Source of the DNA: Firmicutes bacterium UBA5201
Lineage (GTDB): Bacteria > Bacillota > Clostridia > Peptostreptococcales > Acidaminobacteraceae
Direction of reading: 5' to 3'
Assembly (NCBI GenBank): GCA_002412775.1
Contig: DHVT01000022.1
Location: forward strand, 1 to 64,000
DNA: 64,000 nt
The notes beneath the pieces are model-generated. The model was not told the origin of the DNA. It did no database searches and worked only from the letters and a program-made list of their open reading frames with translations. How positions within the stretch are numbered: position 1 is the stretch's first letter; every line of letters starts with the position of its first letter. A program made the position numbers and the translations under genes. Of the stretch, positions 42,534-51,939 are shown piece after piece.

Positions 42534-42968
42534 ATGGAAAATATGGAAAAGACGTATGAGGTCATGAAAAAGCTTAAAAGCATAAAGGAATCCATGCATC
42601 AGATGATGCAACACCAATTGAAGGATATGACATTGACAGGACCGCAAGGCATGGTCATCGGATTGCTTATGAAGAATAAATCACTCAGAATGAGTGAACT
42701 TGCAGATAAGATGGGTCTTTCAGTGAGCACGGTCTCAGAAATCATAGACCGTATGGAAAAGATGGAAGCTGTGAGAAGATTGAAATCCACCGAGGATGGA
42801 AGAGTGGTGCTGGTAACTTTGACTGATGATTTCAGGAAAGAATCCGCTGGGAAGTTCAAAGAAGTGGAATCCATTTGGCTTAAAAAAATTGAATCGGCTT
42901 CAGAAGATGAACTCCAGAAAATCATTGATGGACTGGAAGCACTCGATAGATTGCTCAGTAAGGAGTAG
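42534..42968 (+). CDS. MarR-family transcriptional regulator
   Basis: A 144-aa winged-helix regulator. The MarR HTH is at about 45-70 (LRMSELADKMGLSVSTVSEIIDRME), followed by the wing with TEDGRVVLVTLT. Dimeric MarR proteins are often relieved by toxic small molecules or oxidants. It likely represses itself and the two exporter genes downstream through the palindrome. ATG 42534 has ggagg at 42520-42524. It ends three bases before the first exporter gene. Confidence 0.92.
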   Translation: MENMEKTYEVMKKLKSIKESMHQMMQHQLKDMTLTGPQGMVIGLLMKNKSLRMSELADKMGLSVSTVSEIIDRMEKMEAVRRLKSTEDGRVVLVTLTDDFRKESAGKFKEVESIWLKKIESASEDELQKIIDGLEALDRLLSKE

Positions 42969-42971
42969 AAC

Positions 42972-45080
42972 ATGACAAAATTGATCAGATTTTTAAAACC
43001 TTTCACACTGCTGGTTCTCATGGCCATTGGACTTTTATATTTCCAGGCTATGACAGATCTGGCATTGCCCGATTACATGTCTGGTATTGTCAACAACGGG
43101 ATTCAACAAGGCGGTTATGAAACAGTGAATCTGGAAGTTGTGAAAACGGAGGACATGGAGAGGATGACCATGCTGCTCAGTGACGATGAGAGGAGCACTT
43201 TGCTGAACGTCTATGATCAGTTGGACCCTGCACGAGACACAGCCCTATATGAGGATTTGACTCCCAAGTATACAAAACTCGATGGGCGGTCGGTTTACAA
43301 AATCAAGTCTTTGGATGAGGAGCAGCAACCAGTCATAGAAAGCATCACCACAAAAATGCTGCTTGGGATCGCGAAAATGCAAGGCGCAACCATTGACTTC
43401 ACAAAAATGAGCGAGCAAACGCAAAAACAAGTCGCACTCGGTATCGTCAAAACATACAATGAGCAAATTGGTGTGGATAGCGTCAAAGTACAAAGGAATT
43501 ATATCATGACGACAGGTGGCATAATGCTTCTGATCGCACTGGCGGGTGCGGTGGCTTCCATAGCTGTGGGATTCATCGCTGCCAGAGTCGCCGCTGGAAT
43601 GGGAAGAAATCTCAGAAAAGCGGTCTTCACGAAGGTGGCGAGTTTTTCAAGTTTTGAAATGGATCATTTCACTACAGCATCACTTATAACGAGAAGTACA
43701 AATGATATCACACAAATTCAAAATATGATGGTCATGATGATCAGAATGCTCTTTTATGCACCGATCATCGGCGTGGGCGGAGTTCTTAAAGCCCTTGAGA
43801 AAAGCACCTCAATGTCATGGATCATTGCTCTAGCCGTAATTGTTCTACTTGGAGTCATTGTTGTCGTATTTTCAATTGCGCTACCAAAATTCAAGGCCAT
43901 TCAAAAAATGGTGGATGGATTGAATCGCGTCGTAAGGGAAAACTTATCTGGAATGATGGTCATTAGAGCATTCAACACTCAAGTGTTTGAAGAGCAACGA
44001 TTTGACGAAGCCAATCAGAATTTGACCAAAACCAATTTGTTTGTGAATAGAATCATGGCTTTTCTGTTTCCAGTGATGATGCTCATCATGAATGGTGTCA
44101 CGCTGATGATTGTCTGGGTCGGTGCCAAGCAGATTGAGGCTTCAGCCATGCAAGTGGGAGATATGATGGCTTTTATGCAGTATGCGCTACAGATCATCAT
44201 GGCATTCCTGATGCTTTCAATGATGTTCATCATGATTCCAAGGGCAACCGTTTCAGCGCAAAGAATCTCTGAGGTGCTGGATAAGGAAATCATGATTCAT
44301 GACCCTGAGAAGCCTCAAGAGATCAACACGGCTGGAAAAGGTCGAGTGGAATTTGATAACGTTTCATTTAAATATCCCGGTGCAGAGGAGAGCATGCTGA
44401 AAAACATCAGTTTTGTAGCAGAACCTGGCAAGACTACGGCCATCATCGGTTCCACGGGATGCGGAAAATCCACTTTGGTCAATCTGATTCCTCGTTTCTA
44501 CGATGCGACAGATGGAACAATATGGATTGACGGTGTGTCCATTCATCAAATGAAGCAATCCGATTTGAGATCGATCATAGGGTATGTGCCCCAAAAGGCG
44601 ATCCTTTTCAGTGGAACAATAGAAAGCAATCTCAAGTTCGGAGATCAAGAGGCAGATGAGTTGGTCATCGAAAAAGCGATTGATATCGCTCAGGCTGCTG
44701 AAATCATACAAGAGAAAAACGAGGGGATGTCGGCTCCGATTTCTCAAGGAGGCGCAAACGTTTCCGGTGGTCAGAAACAAAGATTGTCCATCGCACGGGC
44801 ACTCGTCAAACAACCAAAAATCTATATTTTCGATGACAGTTTTTCAGCGCTTGATTTTAAAACGGATTCCGCATTAAGGTCAGCCATGAAAACCAAGATG
44901 AAAGAAGCAACGATATTGCTGGTTGCACAACGGGTCTCCACAATAAAGAATGCGGATCAAATCCTTGTGCTTGACGAAGGCTTCATAGTGGGTCATGGCA
45001 CACACTCTGAACTTATGGATTCCTGCTCGACGTATAGAGAAATTGCGATGTCACAACTCAGCGAGGAGGAACTGTCATGA
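42972..45080 (+). CDS. ABC exporter subunit 1, degenerate ATP site
   Basis: A 702-aa type I exporter half (six-helix domain plus ATPase). Between helices 1 and 2 it has an extra domain of about 140 residues, outside the cell by topology. The ATPase has Walker A GSTGCGKST and signature VSGGQKQR, but Walker B is FDDSFSALD (Asp in place of catalytic Glu) and the H-loop His is Gln (VAQRVST). This combination marks the non-catalytic half of heterodimeric exporters such as TM287/288, BmrCD and TAP. It overlaps the second subunit gene by four bases. The export substrate is unknown, perhaps a drug, peptide or lipid. Confidence 0.92.
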   Translation: MTKLIRFLKPFTLLVLMAIGLLYFQAMTDLALPDYMSGIVNNGIQQGGYETVNLEVVKTEDMERMTMLLSDDERSTLLNVYDQLDPARDTALYEDLTPKYTKLDGRSVYKIKSLDEEQQPVIESITTKMLLGIAKMQGATIDFTKMSEQTQKQVALGIVKTYNEQIGVDSVKVQRNYIMTTGGIMLLIALAGAVASIAVGFIAARVAAGMGRNLRKAVFTKVASFSSFEMDHFTTASLITRSTNDITQIQNMMVMMIRMLFYAPIIGVGGVLKALEKSTSMSWIIALAVIVLLGVIVVVFSIALPKFKAIQKMVDGLNRVVRENLSGMMVIRAFNTQVFEEQRFDEANQNLTKTNLFVNRIMAFLFPVMMLIMNGVTLMIVWVGAKQIEASAMQVGDMMAFMQYALQIIMAFLMLSMMFIMIPRATVSAQRISEVLDKEIMIHDPEKPQEINTAGKGRVEFDNVSFKYPGAEESMLKNISFVAEPGKTTAIIGSTGCGKSTLVNLIPRFYDATDGTIWIDGVSIHQMKQSDLRSIIGYVPQKAILFSGTIESNLKFGDQEADELVIEKAIDIAQAAEIIQEKNEGMSAPISQGGANVSGGQKQRLSIARALVKQPKIYIFDDSFSALDFKTDSALRSAMKTKMKEATILLVAQRVSTIKNADQILVLDEGFIVGHGTHSELMDSCSTYREIAMSQLSEEELS

Positions 45081-46918
45081 GTGAAAAAAACAACAGACCT
45101 CAGCGTCAAGGCATGGGCGGACCCGGATCGATGATGATGGGAGGCGCAAAAGCAAAAGACTTCAAAGGTTCCATGAAACGGTTGGCATCATACCTCAGTG
45201 ACTACAAATTCAAGATTGGTACAGTCATTATTTTTGCCATTGGCAGTGCCACCTTTGGAATATTCGGACCTAAACTCCTTGGTAGGGCAACCACCAAAAT
45301 ATTTGAGGGTGTTATGGGAAAGATGGTGGATTCCAGTATTGGAATTGATTTTTCATATATCTCAGGAATTCTTTTGACACTAGTGGTCCTCTATGGGTTG
45401 AGTTCGCTCTTTTCCTATATTCAGGGCTATATCATGGCAGGTGTTTCCATGCAGGTCAGTTACAACATGAGAAAACAGATTTCGAAAAAGATGAATAGGA
45501 TGCCCTTCAAGTATTTTGACGATACCAATCATGGTGAGGTGCTTTCGAGAATCACCAATGATGTGGACACGGTCAGTCAGACACTGAACCAAAGCATGAC
45601 CCAAATCATCACTTCGTTCACAACTGTCGTCGGCGTACTTGTCATGATGATCACCATCAGTGGATGGATGACCCTTGTGGCACTCACGATCATACCGGTT
45701 TCGATGTTGCTTGTGATGATGATTGTCAAACAGTCCCAAAAGCACTTCAAAGAACAACAAAAGCAACTCGGGCATGTCAACGGGCATATTGAGGAAGTCT
45801 TCAGCGGCCATGTGATTGTAAAAGCTTTCAATGCGGAAGCAAAAAGCATTGAGACCTTTGATGAATTCAACGACAATTTGTATGGTACCGCTTGGAAGGC
45901 ACAGTTTTTGTCTTCACTCATGATGCCAATCATGACCATAGTTGGAAATATCGGTTATGTGGCGGTTTGTGTTCTTGGAGGAACCCTTGCCGCAAAAAAT
46001 GCCATCGAAGTTGGAGATATTCAGGCTTTTATTCAGTATGTCAGAAACTTTACACAACCAATCGCTCAACTGGCAAACATTTCAAATGTATTGCAACAGA
46101 CAGTGGCTTCAGCAGAGCGCGTCTTTGAATTTTTGGATGAGGAAGAGGAGCTTGTTGAAACCGATCAGCCTGTCAAGGCTATCGATGTGAAAGGTCATGT
46201 CCAGTTTGAGAATGTACATTTCGGTTATAAGGCGGATCAGACCATCATCAATGATTTTTCGGTTGAAATCAGACCGGGTCAACGTGTTGCGATAGTGGGG
46301 CCAACTGGTGCGGGAAAGACGACGATGGTCAAACTTTTAATGAGATTCTATGATGTGGATTCCGGTCAGATCAAACTGGATGGACATGACATCAGGAAAT
46401 TCACCAGAAGCGATTTGAGAGATCAATTCGGAATGGTGCTTCAGGACACTTGGCTTTACAACGCTTCCATAATGGAGAATATCCGTTATGGCAGACTCGA
46501 TGCATCGGATGATGAAGTGATCGAAGCGGCGAAAGCAGCTCATGTGGACAGTTTTGTGCACACACTGCCCGGGGGTTACGATATGCTGTTGAACGAGGAT
46601 GCATCCAATGTATCTCAAGGTCAGAAACAGTTGATCACCATAGCGAGAGCCATTTTGTCCAATCCCGTGCTCATGATTCTCGACGAGGCGACAAGTTCAG
46701 TGGATACAAGAACGGAAGTCCAAATACAAAATGCCATGCTCAATCTGATGAAGAACAGAACCAGCTTCATCATAGCCCACAGATTATCGACGATTCGTGA
46801 TGCTGATCAGATATTGGTCATGAATCATGGTGACATTGTTGAACAAGGAACACACCTTGAGCTTCTTGACAATGACGGCTTTTATGCCGATCTTTACAAC
46901 AGCCAGTTTGAAAAGTGA
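45077..46918 (+). CDS. ABC exporter subunit 2, catalytic half
   Basis: A 613-aa exporter half with six predicted helices and an ATPase with Walker A GPTGAGKT, Walker B LMILDEATSSVD with the catalytic Glu, and H-loop IIAHRLST. Its signature is VSQGQKQL, one Gly being Gln. In the heterodimer this altered signature faces the degenerate Walker site of subunit 1, so one site is non-hydrolytic and one active. It is translationally coupled to subunit 1. Confidence 0.93.
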   Translation: MSEKNNRPQRQGMGGPGSMMMGGAKAKDFKGSMKRLASYLSDYKFKIGTVIIFAIGSATFGIFGPKLLGRATTKIFEGVMGKMVDSSIGIDFSYISGILLTLVVLYGLSSLFSYIQGYIMAGVSMQVSYNMRKQISKKMNRMPFKYFDDTNHGEVLSRITNDVDTVSQTLNQSMTQIITSFTTVVGVLVMMITISGWMTLVALTIIPVSMLLVMMIVKQSQKHFKEQQKQLGHVNGHIEEVFSGHVIVKAFNAEAKSIETFDEFNDNLYGTAWKAQFLSSLMMPIMTIVGNIGYVAVCVLGGTLAAKNAIEVGDIQAFIQYVRNFTQPIAQLANISNVLQQTVASAERVFEFLDEEEELVETDQPVKAIDVKGHVQFENVHFGYKADQTIINDFSVEIRPGQRVAIVGPTGAGKTTMVKLLMRFYDVDSGQIKLDGHDIRKFTRSDLRDQFGMVLQDTWLYNASIMENIRYGRLDASDDEVIEAAKAAHVDSFVHTLPGGYDMLLNEDASNVSQGQKQLITIARAILSNPVLMILDEATSSVDTRTEVQIQNAMLNLMKNRTSFIIAHRLSTIRDADQILVMNHGDIVEQGTHLELLDNDGFYADLYNSQFEK

Positions 46919-46924
46919 TCCCAA

Positions 46925-46957
46925 AATCCGGATGTGGTACAGCATTCGGATTTTTTT
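46925..46957 (+). terminator. Terminator of the exporter operon
   Basis: aatccggatg (46925-46934) pairs with cattcggatt (46943-46952, one G-T pair), then a run of T to 46957. Confidence 0.82.
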
Positions 46958-47047
46958 GTGACCCCTTGTACAAAAGGGTACACTTTGGTTCGAAAATGAT
47001 TTATCATTAGTATAGAAATTTTCAGTTTTATTCGGAGAGAGGTAAAG

Positions 47048-48232
47048 ATGATCACACTGAGTAAATTAGAGGCCAGAAAGTTCATATTACTCAAACAAGG
47101 TTTGCTGGGACCATACAAATTTTCAGGAAAAAAAGGCATTATGGATTTTGTGGATCAGGTTGGATGCATTCAGTTTGACCCGATTGATATCTGTGGTAAG
47201 AATCCTGAATTGGTTCTGCAATCAAGAGTTGAAGGGTTCTCCAAAAGTATGTTGTATGAGCTCTTGTACGATGAAAGGAAACTCCTCGATTATTTTGACA
47301 AAAATCTTTCGATTATCGATCTGAACGATTGGAAACACTTCGAACACATTCGGGATTATTACCGGAACCACAGCAGAGGCCGTCATGAAGTGGATTCAAT
47401 CGAGGATGAGATCAAGCAATTATTGAAGGAAAAGGGGCCAATGTGCTCAAAAGATTTCAAAATGGATCGAAAAATCGATTGGTACTGGAGCGAGACCAAA
47501 CTGTCCAGAGCAGCGCTTGAAACGCTTTATTTCAGGGGGGATCTGATTGTCCACCATAAAATGGGTGCCATCAAATACTATGATCTTTCTGAAAACCATT
47601 TGCCAAAAGAAATTTTAGAAGCAGAAGATCCGCATGATTCCATGTTTGACCACCAAAAATGGAGAGTACTCAGAAGGATCGCTTCGGTAGGTCTGCTGTG
47701 GAATAAGTCTTCAGACGCTTTCTTGTATATCGAGGGGTTTAATGCTAAAAACAGAAATGATGTATTCGATTCTTTATTTAATGAAGGAAAAATCATAAAA
47801 GTAGCCATAGAAGGGATAAAAGAGCCGTTGTTCGCGCTCAAGGGCGATGACGATTTGCTCAACGCGGTCAAAAAGGAGGCTGGATGGCTGGAAAGGACGG
47901 AGTTCATCGCACCACTTGACAATCTCATGTGGGATCGCAATTTGATCCGAGCGATTTTTGATTTCGATTACAAATGGGAAATCTATACGCCTGAAGCACA
48001 GAGGAAATTCGGTTATTATGTCTTGCCGGTTCTTAATGGAACCCGATTTGTCGGGAGGATAGAAGTTGTGAATGACAGGAAGCGAAACGCTCTTGTCGTG
48101 AGAAAATTATGGTTTGAGGATGGCGTTGTTGTCACCTCGGAAATGAAGTCACAGATCATGGCATGCATAGATCGATTCTCAATATTCAACCTTTGTGACA
48201 AAGTCGAGTATGAATGGATTAACTTTGCTTAA
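47048..48232 (+). CDS. YcaQ-like DNA glycosylase, crosslink repair
   Basis: A 394-aa winged-helix protein of the HTH_42/YcaQ family (also AlkX). It has the QxD catalytic motif Gln42-Phe-Asp44 in GCIQFDPIDI. Relatives unhook DNA interstrand crosslinks or excise alkylated bases. A further conserved region near the C-terminus (LDNLMWDRNLIRAIFDFDYKWEIY) supports the family. ATG 47048 has gagaggt at 47035-47041. Confidence 0.86.
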   Translation: MITLSKLEARKFILLKQGLLGPYKFSGKKGIMDFVDQVGCIQFDPIDICGKNPELVLQSRVEGFSKSMLYELLYDERKLLDYFDKNLSIIDLNDWKHFEHIRDYYRNHSRGRHEVDSIEDEIKQLLKEKGPMCSKDFKMDRKIDWYWSETKLSRAALETLYFRGDLIVHHKMGAIKYYDLSENHLPKEILEAEDPHDSMFDHQKWRVLRRIASVGLLWNKSSDAFLYIEGFNAKNRNDVFDSLFNEGKIIKVAIEGIKEPLFALKGDDDLLNAVKKEAGWLERTEFIAPLDNLMWDRNLIRAIFDFDYKWEIYTPEAQRKFGYYVLPVLNGTRFVGRIEVVNDRKRNALVVRKLWFEDGVVVTSEMKSQIMACIDRFSIFNLCDKVEYEWINFA

Positions 48233-48247
48233 TAATTAACAAATAGG

Positions 48248-48276
48248 TTGCTTATATTAGAATAATTAATTATAAT
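48248..48276 (+). promoter_or_regulatory. SigA-type promoter of the chemoreceptor leader
   Basis: TTGCTT (48248-48253), 17-base spacer, TATAAT (48271-48276). The start is expected near 48283, giving a 128-base leader to the chemoreceptor gene. Confidence 0.75.
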
Positions 48277-48330
48277 TGTATCAATAGTAAAAAACGGTTG
48301 GACGGATAGGGAAAAAATTGCCTGAAGTAA

Positions 48331-48378
48331 AACCAGTTCTTAAAAATAGCCACTATTTTTTTGAACTGGTTTTTTTTG
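48331..48378 (+). terminator. Terminator inside the chemoreceptor leader
   Basis: aaccagttc (48331-48339) pairs with gaactggtt (48363-48371), with an inner aaaaatag/ctattttt stem, followed by about eight T. It stands between the promoter and the start codon at 48411, so transcription must pass it. Confidence 0.82.
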
Positions 48379-48410
48379 TAAAAAAATTCAAATCAAAAGG
48401 AGCAACTCAT

Positions 48411-50399
48411 ATGAAAAGCATAAAGACAAAACTAGTACTCTATATTTCCATTTTATTGATTCTATCACTCGGGACCATGGGTGGAATCACACTTTATCGA
48501 GCTGTGGGCGCCATTGAAAGCGAAGCTATCGATGGCCTGGTAAGACTCAGTGAGGAAGCGGCTCATACTACGACAGTACAAGTGGAAAAGCAAATGATCG
48601 CTCTTGAAATGATCGCAGGAAGAAGTGACATGGAAACCATGGATTGGAATGCACAAAAGAAGATCCTTCAAAATCAAGTGGAGAGGACAGGGTTCTTGTC
48701 ATTCGCCGTTGTCGATTTGAAAGGAAATGCGGTTTTCAATGATGGTGCTGAAGCAAATGTGGCTGATAGAACATATTTTAAGAGCGCACTAGAGGGAGAA
48801 ACCGTTGTTTCAGACATGTTGATCAGCAGATTGACTGAAAAACCCGAGCTTGTATATGCCACTCCGATCATGAACAATGGAAAGGTGGTTGGAGTGTTGA
48901 TTGCTCGAAGAGACGGATATGTGCTTTCAAATATAACCGATACTCTTGGGTACGGAGCGAGCGGATATGCCTATATGGTCAATAGGGAAGGCACTGTGGT
49001 CGCACATCCTGACAGAACTCGTGTGGAAGCGCTTCAGAATCCAATAAATGAATCAGAAAGCAATGAGGTGCTCAGACCGGTCGCAGAACTTTTCAGAACC
49101 ATTCTGAATGAGAAGGAAGGGTACAATCAGTATGAGTTCAATGACACTAAACTTGTCGCCTCTTATTTTCCTGTGGAAGGTACCGATTGGACTCTGATTA
49201 TTACTGCGAACGAATCTGAAGTTCTGAAAAATGTGCCGAGAATCGTCAGATCGATTATGATCACAATGGGGGTTGCTTTGCTGGTCAGTGTGATATTCGC
49301 CTATCTTTTGGGAAACAATATTGCAAATCCGATAATCGAAGTAGTCGGGAATGCACTAAAAATTGCCGAGCTCGATATTCGCGACAATATTGAGATGAAA
49401 ATTGTCAATCGCAAAGATGAAGTGGGTAAACTTGGAAGTTCATTGCAAACCATTATCGTAAGCATGAGGTCGATCATGGCGGACATCAACGCCTCATCAG
49501 AACAAGTGACCGCATCATCCGAGGAATTGACCGCAACTGCTGGGCAATCTGCAAGAGCTATTGAAGAAATCGCCAAAGCCATTGAAGAAATTGCTCGAGG
49601 TGCCAGCGACCAAGCCAAAAATACGGAAGTCGGATCGGTCAAGGGAACACAACTCGGTGAAACAATGGCCAATGACCAGAAAGAGATGCAACATCTGAAT
49701 TTGGCATCTGATAAGGTGTCCAAGCTGGTGGATGAAGGTCTTATAGAAATTGACAGCCTCACAAAAATCGCAAAAGAAAGCAATGATGCGACCCAAATTG
49801 TACAACAAGGCATCATGAAAACCAACACGAGCGCAAAGAAAATAGAAGCTGCCAGTCAAGTGATCGCAAGCATTGCCGACCAAACCAACTTACTCGCACT
49901 CAATGCGGCAATTGAAGCTGCACGAGCAGGTGAGGCGGGAAGAGGATTCGCGGTGGTCGCTGATGAAATCAGAAAGCTTGCGGAGCAATCCTCAAGTTCA
50001 ACAAGCACAATCGACGAAGTGGTAAGCGAGCTTCAAACGAATTCGAATGATGCGGTCCGCGTCATGGAACGCGTCCTCGCCATAATGAAAGAACAATCCC
50101 TGAGCGTAGAAGTCACTCAGAATAAATACATTGAAATCTCAGGAGCAATAAAAAAATCGGAAGATGCTGTCCAAGCGCTTAATCAATCCAGCATCGAGAT
50201 GGATAATATGAAGGACCAGATCATGGACACACTTGTGAATCTGGCTTCAATCGCAGAAGAAAACTCAGCTTCCACCGAGGAAGTTTCCGCAGCGGTCGAG
50301 GAACAGAACGCTTCTATGGAAGAAATCGCAAGCGCTTCTGAAGGTTTGGCGGAACTTGCCCAAAATTTACAGAACATCATCATGAAATTCAAGATATGA
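48411..50399 (+). CDS. Methyl-accepting chemotaxis protein, dCache type
   Basis: A 662-aa chemoreceptor. Transmembrane helices flank a periplasm-equivalent double Cache domain (about 35-275, with VVDLKGNAVFNDG and YAYMVNREGTVVAHP). A HAMP domain follows the second helix (about 285-305), then a cytoplasmic coiled coil with the conserved tip ADQTNLLALNAAIEAARAGE. Cache receptors commonly bind amino acids or organic acids. ATG 48411 has aaaaggag at 48396-48403; an upstream in-frame start at 48318 lies across the terminator and is rejected. Confidence 0.95.
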   Translation: MKSIKTKLVLYISILLILSLGTMGGITLYRAVGAIESEAIDGLVRLSEEAAHTTTVQVEKQMIALEMIAGRSDMETMDWNAQKKILQNQVERTGFLSFAVVDLKGNAVFNDGAEANVADRTYFKSALEGETVVSDMLISRLTEKPELVYATPIMNNGKVVGVLIARRDGYVLSNITDTLGYGASGYAYMVNREGTVVAHPDRTRVEALQNPINESESNEVLRPVAELFRTILNEKEGYNQYEFNDTKLVASYFPVEGTDWTLIITANESEVLKNVPRIVRSIMITMGVALLVSVIFAYLLGNNIANPIIEVVGNALKIAELDIRDNIEMKIVNRKDEVGKLGSSLQTIIVSMRSIMADINASSEQVTASSEELTATAGQSARAIEEIAKAIEEIARGASDQAKNTEVGSVKGTQLGETMANDQKEMQHLNLASDKVSKLVDEGLIEIDSLTKIAKESNDATQIVQQGIMKTNTSAKKIEAASQVIASIADQTNLLALNAAIEAARAGEAGRGFAVVADEIRKLAEQSSSSTSTIDEVVSELQTNSNDAVRVMERVLAIMKEQSLSVEVTQNKYIEISGAIKKSEDAVQALNQSSIEMDNMKDQIMDTLVNLASIAEENSASTEEVSAAVEEQNASMEEIASASEGLAELAQNLQNIIMKFKI

Positions 50400-50410
50400 T
50401 ATTATTTTGA

Positions 50411-50419
50411 TAATGGTAT
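50411..50419 (+). promoter_or_regulatory. Extended -10 promoter
   Basis: TGGTATAAT between the chemoreceptor and the B3/B4 gene, with no clear -35. Confidence 0.5.
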
Positions 50420-50446
50420 AATAAGAAAAAATGCCAGGAGTCCCAT

Positions 50447-51073
50447 ATGAAGAAAATTACAGTTTCAAAGGATTTGCTCTCACATTTACCACATGTCAAA
50501 ATTGTCGATTTTTTATCTGAAGTGAAAGTCGAGCCTTTGAATGAAGCCTTGACTTATGCAATGGATTCGAGACTGGGCATCATTCAATCCGCATTTGAAG
50601 TCGGTCAAATTGCATCCATCGACAATATCAAATGGGGGCGCACGGTCTACAGAAAACTGGGCAAAGATCCGACGAAATATAGACTCTCAAGTGAAAAATT
50701 GATCAGACGGGTGATCAAAGGTGAGGGCATCGAACATATCAATAATGTGGTCGATCTTGCCAATTGGCTTTCTGTGGAACTCAAAGCACCGATTGGTGTT
50801 TATGATGTCAATAAAATCAAAGGTGACATTGTCATGGATTACGGCCGCTCTGGAGAAACATACCGCTGTTTGGCGGGTTATGAGCTCAATTTGGAGGGAC
50901 TGCCACTCTTAAGGGATGACTTCGGTCCTTTTGGTTCATCGACAGCCGATTCGGTGAGAACGGCTGTCGATGAGAACACTACTCAAGCGATATTGTGCAT
51001 ATATTTGTTCAATCCTGAAGAGGAAGAGTCTGAATATCTGAAAATGACAACATCATTTTTCAAACGTTTATAG
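50447..51073 (+). CDS. B3/B4-domain protein, copy 2
   Basis: A 208-aa free-standing B3/B4 domain related to copy 1 at 22863-23558. Shared segments include VYRKLGKDPTKYRLSSEKLIRRV and NNVVDLANWLSVEL. Sequence identity is low by eye, so the two copies may have different substrates. It is a candidate tRNA-editing or amino acid-processing enzyme, not proven. ATG 50447 has aggag at 50436-50440. It lies ten bases before tag. Confidence 0.85.
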   Translation: MKKITVSKDLLSHLPHVKIVDFLSEVKVEPLNEALTYAMDSRLGIIQSAFEVGQIASIDNIKWGRTVYRKLGKDPTKYRLSSEKLIRRVIKGEGIEHINNVVDLANWLSVELKAPIGVYDVNKIKGDIVMDYGRSGETYRCLAGYELNLEGLPLLRDDFGPFGSSTADSVRTAVDENTTQAILCIYLFNPEEEESEYLKMTTSFFKRL

Positions 51074-51083
51074 GAGTGGTCTT

Positions 51084-51665
51084 ATGGAGAGATGTGCATG
51101 GGTGAATTTACAAAACGAATTATATGTCCGTTATCATGATGAAGAATGGGGAGTACCGGTACATGACGATCGGAAGCATTTTGAGATGATCGTCTTGGAA
51201 GGTGCTCAAGCGGGACTTTCTTGGGAGACCATACTGAAGAAACGCGAGAATTATCGAAGGGCGTTTGATGGCTTCGATCCGGAGAGGATTGCTGCCTATG
51301 ACGATTCCAAAGAACAGGAACTGCTAGGCAATGAGGGAATCGTCAGAAATCGACTCAAAATAAAATCCGCAATCCGGAATGCAAATGTATTCCTGAAAAT
51401 TCAACATGAATTTGGTACATTCGATGCTTATATATGGAGTTTTGTGAATGGTGAGCCCGTCCAAAATAATATTCAATCGATTAATGAGGTCCCGGCTAAG
51501 ACGGAACTATCCGACAGGATCGCAAAAGATTTGAAAAAGCGTGGAATGAATTTTGTCGGATCGACCATCATTTATGCTTATATGCAAGCTGTTGGTCTGG
51601 TCAATGACCATTCAAACGACTGCTTTAAAAAATCCGGTTGCAAAGTACACGAATCGGGATTATAA
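51084..51665 (+). CDS. tag: DNA-3-methyladenine glycosylase I
   Basis: A 193-aa Tag glycosylase. Zinc ligands are Cys4, His18, His176 and Cys180, and RYHDEEWGVPVHDD plus GLSWETIL (with catalytic Glu39) are classical. It removes 3-methyladenine from alkylated DNA. ATG 51084 follows aggag. It is co-oriented with the B3/B4 protein, and DNA-repair-related genes lie on both sides (YcaQ-like at 47048 and MutS2-like at 51940). Confidence 0.96.
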   Translation: MERCAWVNLQNELYVRYHDEEWGVPVHDDRKHFEMIVLEGAQAGLSWETILKKRENYRRAFDGFDPERIAAYDDSKEQELLGNEGIVRNRLKIKSAIRNANVFLKIQHEFGTFDAYIWSFVNGEPVQNNIQSINEVPAKTELSDRIAKDLKKRGMNFVGSTIIYAYMQAVGLVNDHSNDCFKKSGCKVHESGL

Positions 51666-51675
51666 TTTATATGGA

Positions 51676-51695
51676 AGAGTTGCACAGATGCAACT
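51676..51695 (+). other. Hairpin after tag
   Basis: gagttgca/tgcaactc stem with a short loop and no T-run. It may stabilise the tag mRNA end. Confidence 0.45.
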
Positions 51696-51758
51696 CGCAG
51701 AGGAGTCGCTTTATGAATGGAGTCGTTCTAAACTAGTAACTTAAAATCGGTATGAATC

Positions 51759-51787
51759 TTGACAGACCTTTAGGAAAGGTTTATTTG
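51759..51787 (+). promoter_or_regulatory. Possible promoter upstream of the MutS2-like gene
   Basis: TTGACA (51759-51764) is perfect; TATTTG (51782-51787) after 17 bases is a poor -10. An inverted tgaca/tgtca pair (51760-51764/51786-51790) overlaps it. Confidence 0.4.
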
Positions 51788-51878
51788 TCATACGGTTTGT
51801 GCTGAAAAAGTTGGTTTAGAACACTGTGCATAATAGGACTCTATTTTTGTGTCTGAAAATGTGAATTGGTAAATTGCG

Positions 51879-51913
51879 ATAGCAATAGACAGTGTGTCTA
51901 TTGCTATTTTTTG
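51879..51913 (+). terminator. Terminator between tag and the MutS2-like gene
   Basis: Perfect 13-bp stem atagcaatagaca (51879-51891) with tgtctattgctat (51895-51907), loop gtg, then six T. It lies 27 bases before the start codon, after a possible promoter at 51759. Confidence 0.9.
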
Positions 51914-51939
51914 TATTTAAAAGCAGGGAGGAAAACAGA

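Noticed and set aside
42344..42595. N-terminal extension of the LytS-type kinase
   Set aside because: The extension crosses the MarR promoter and palindrome, and the 5TM-LYT domain begins at the ATG 42343.
49301..49828. 175-codon minus-strand ORF inside the chemoreceptor gene
   Set aside because: The coiled-coil codon pattern of chemoreceptors gives long open antisense frames; no ribosome binding site.
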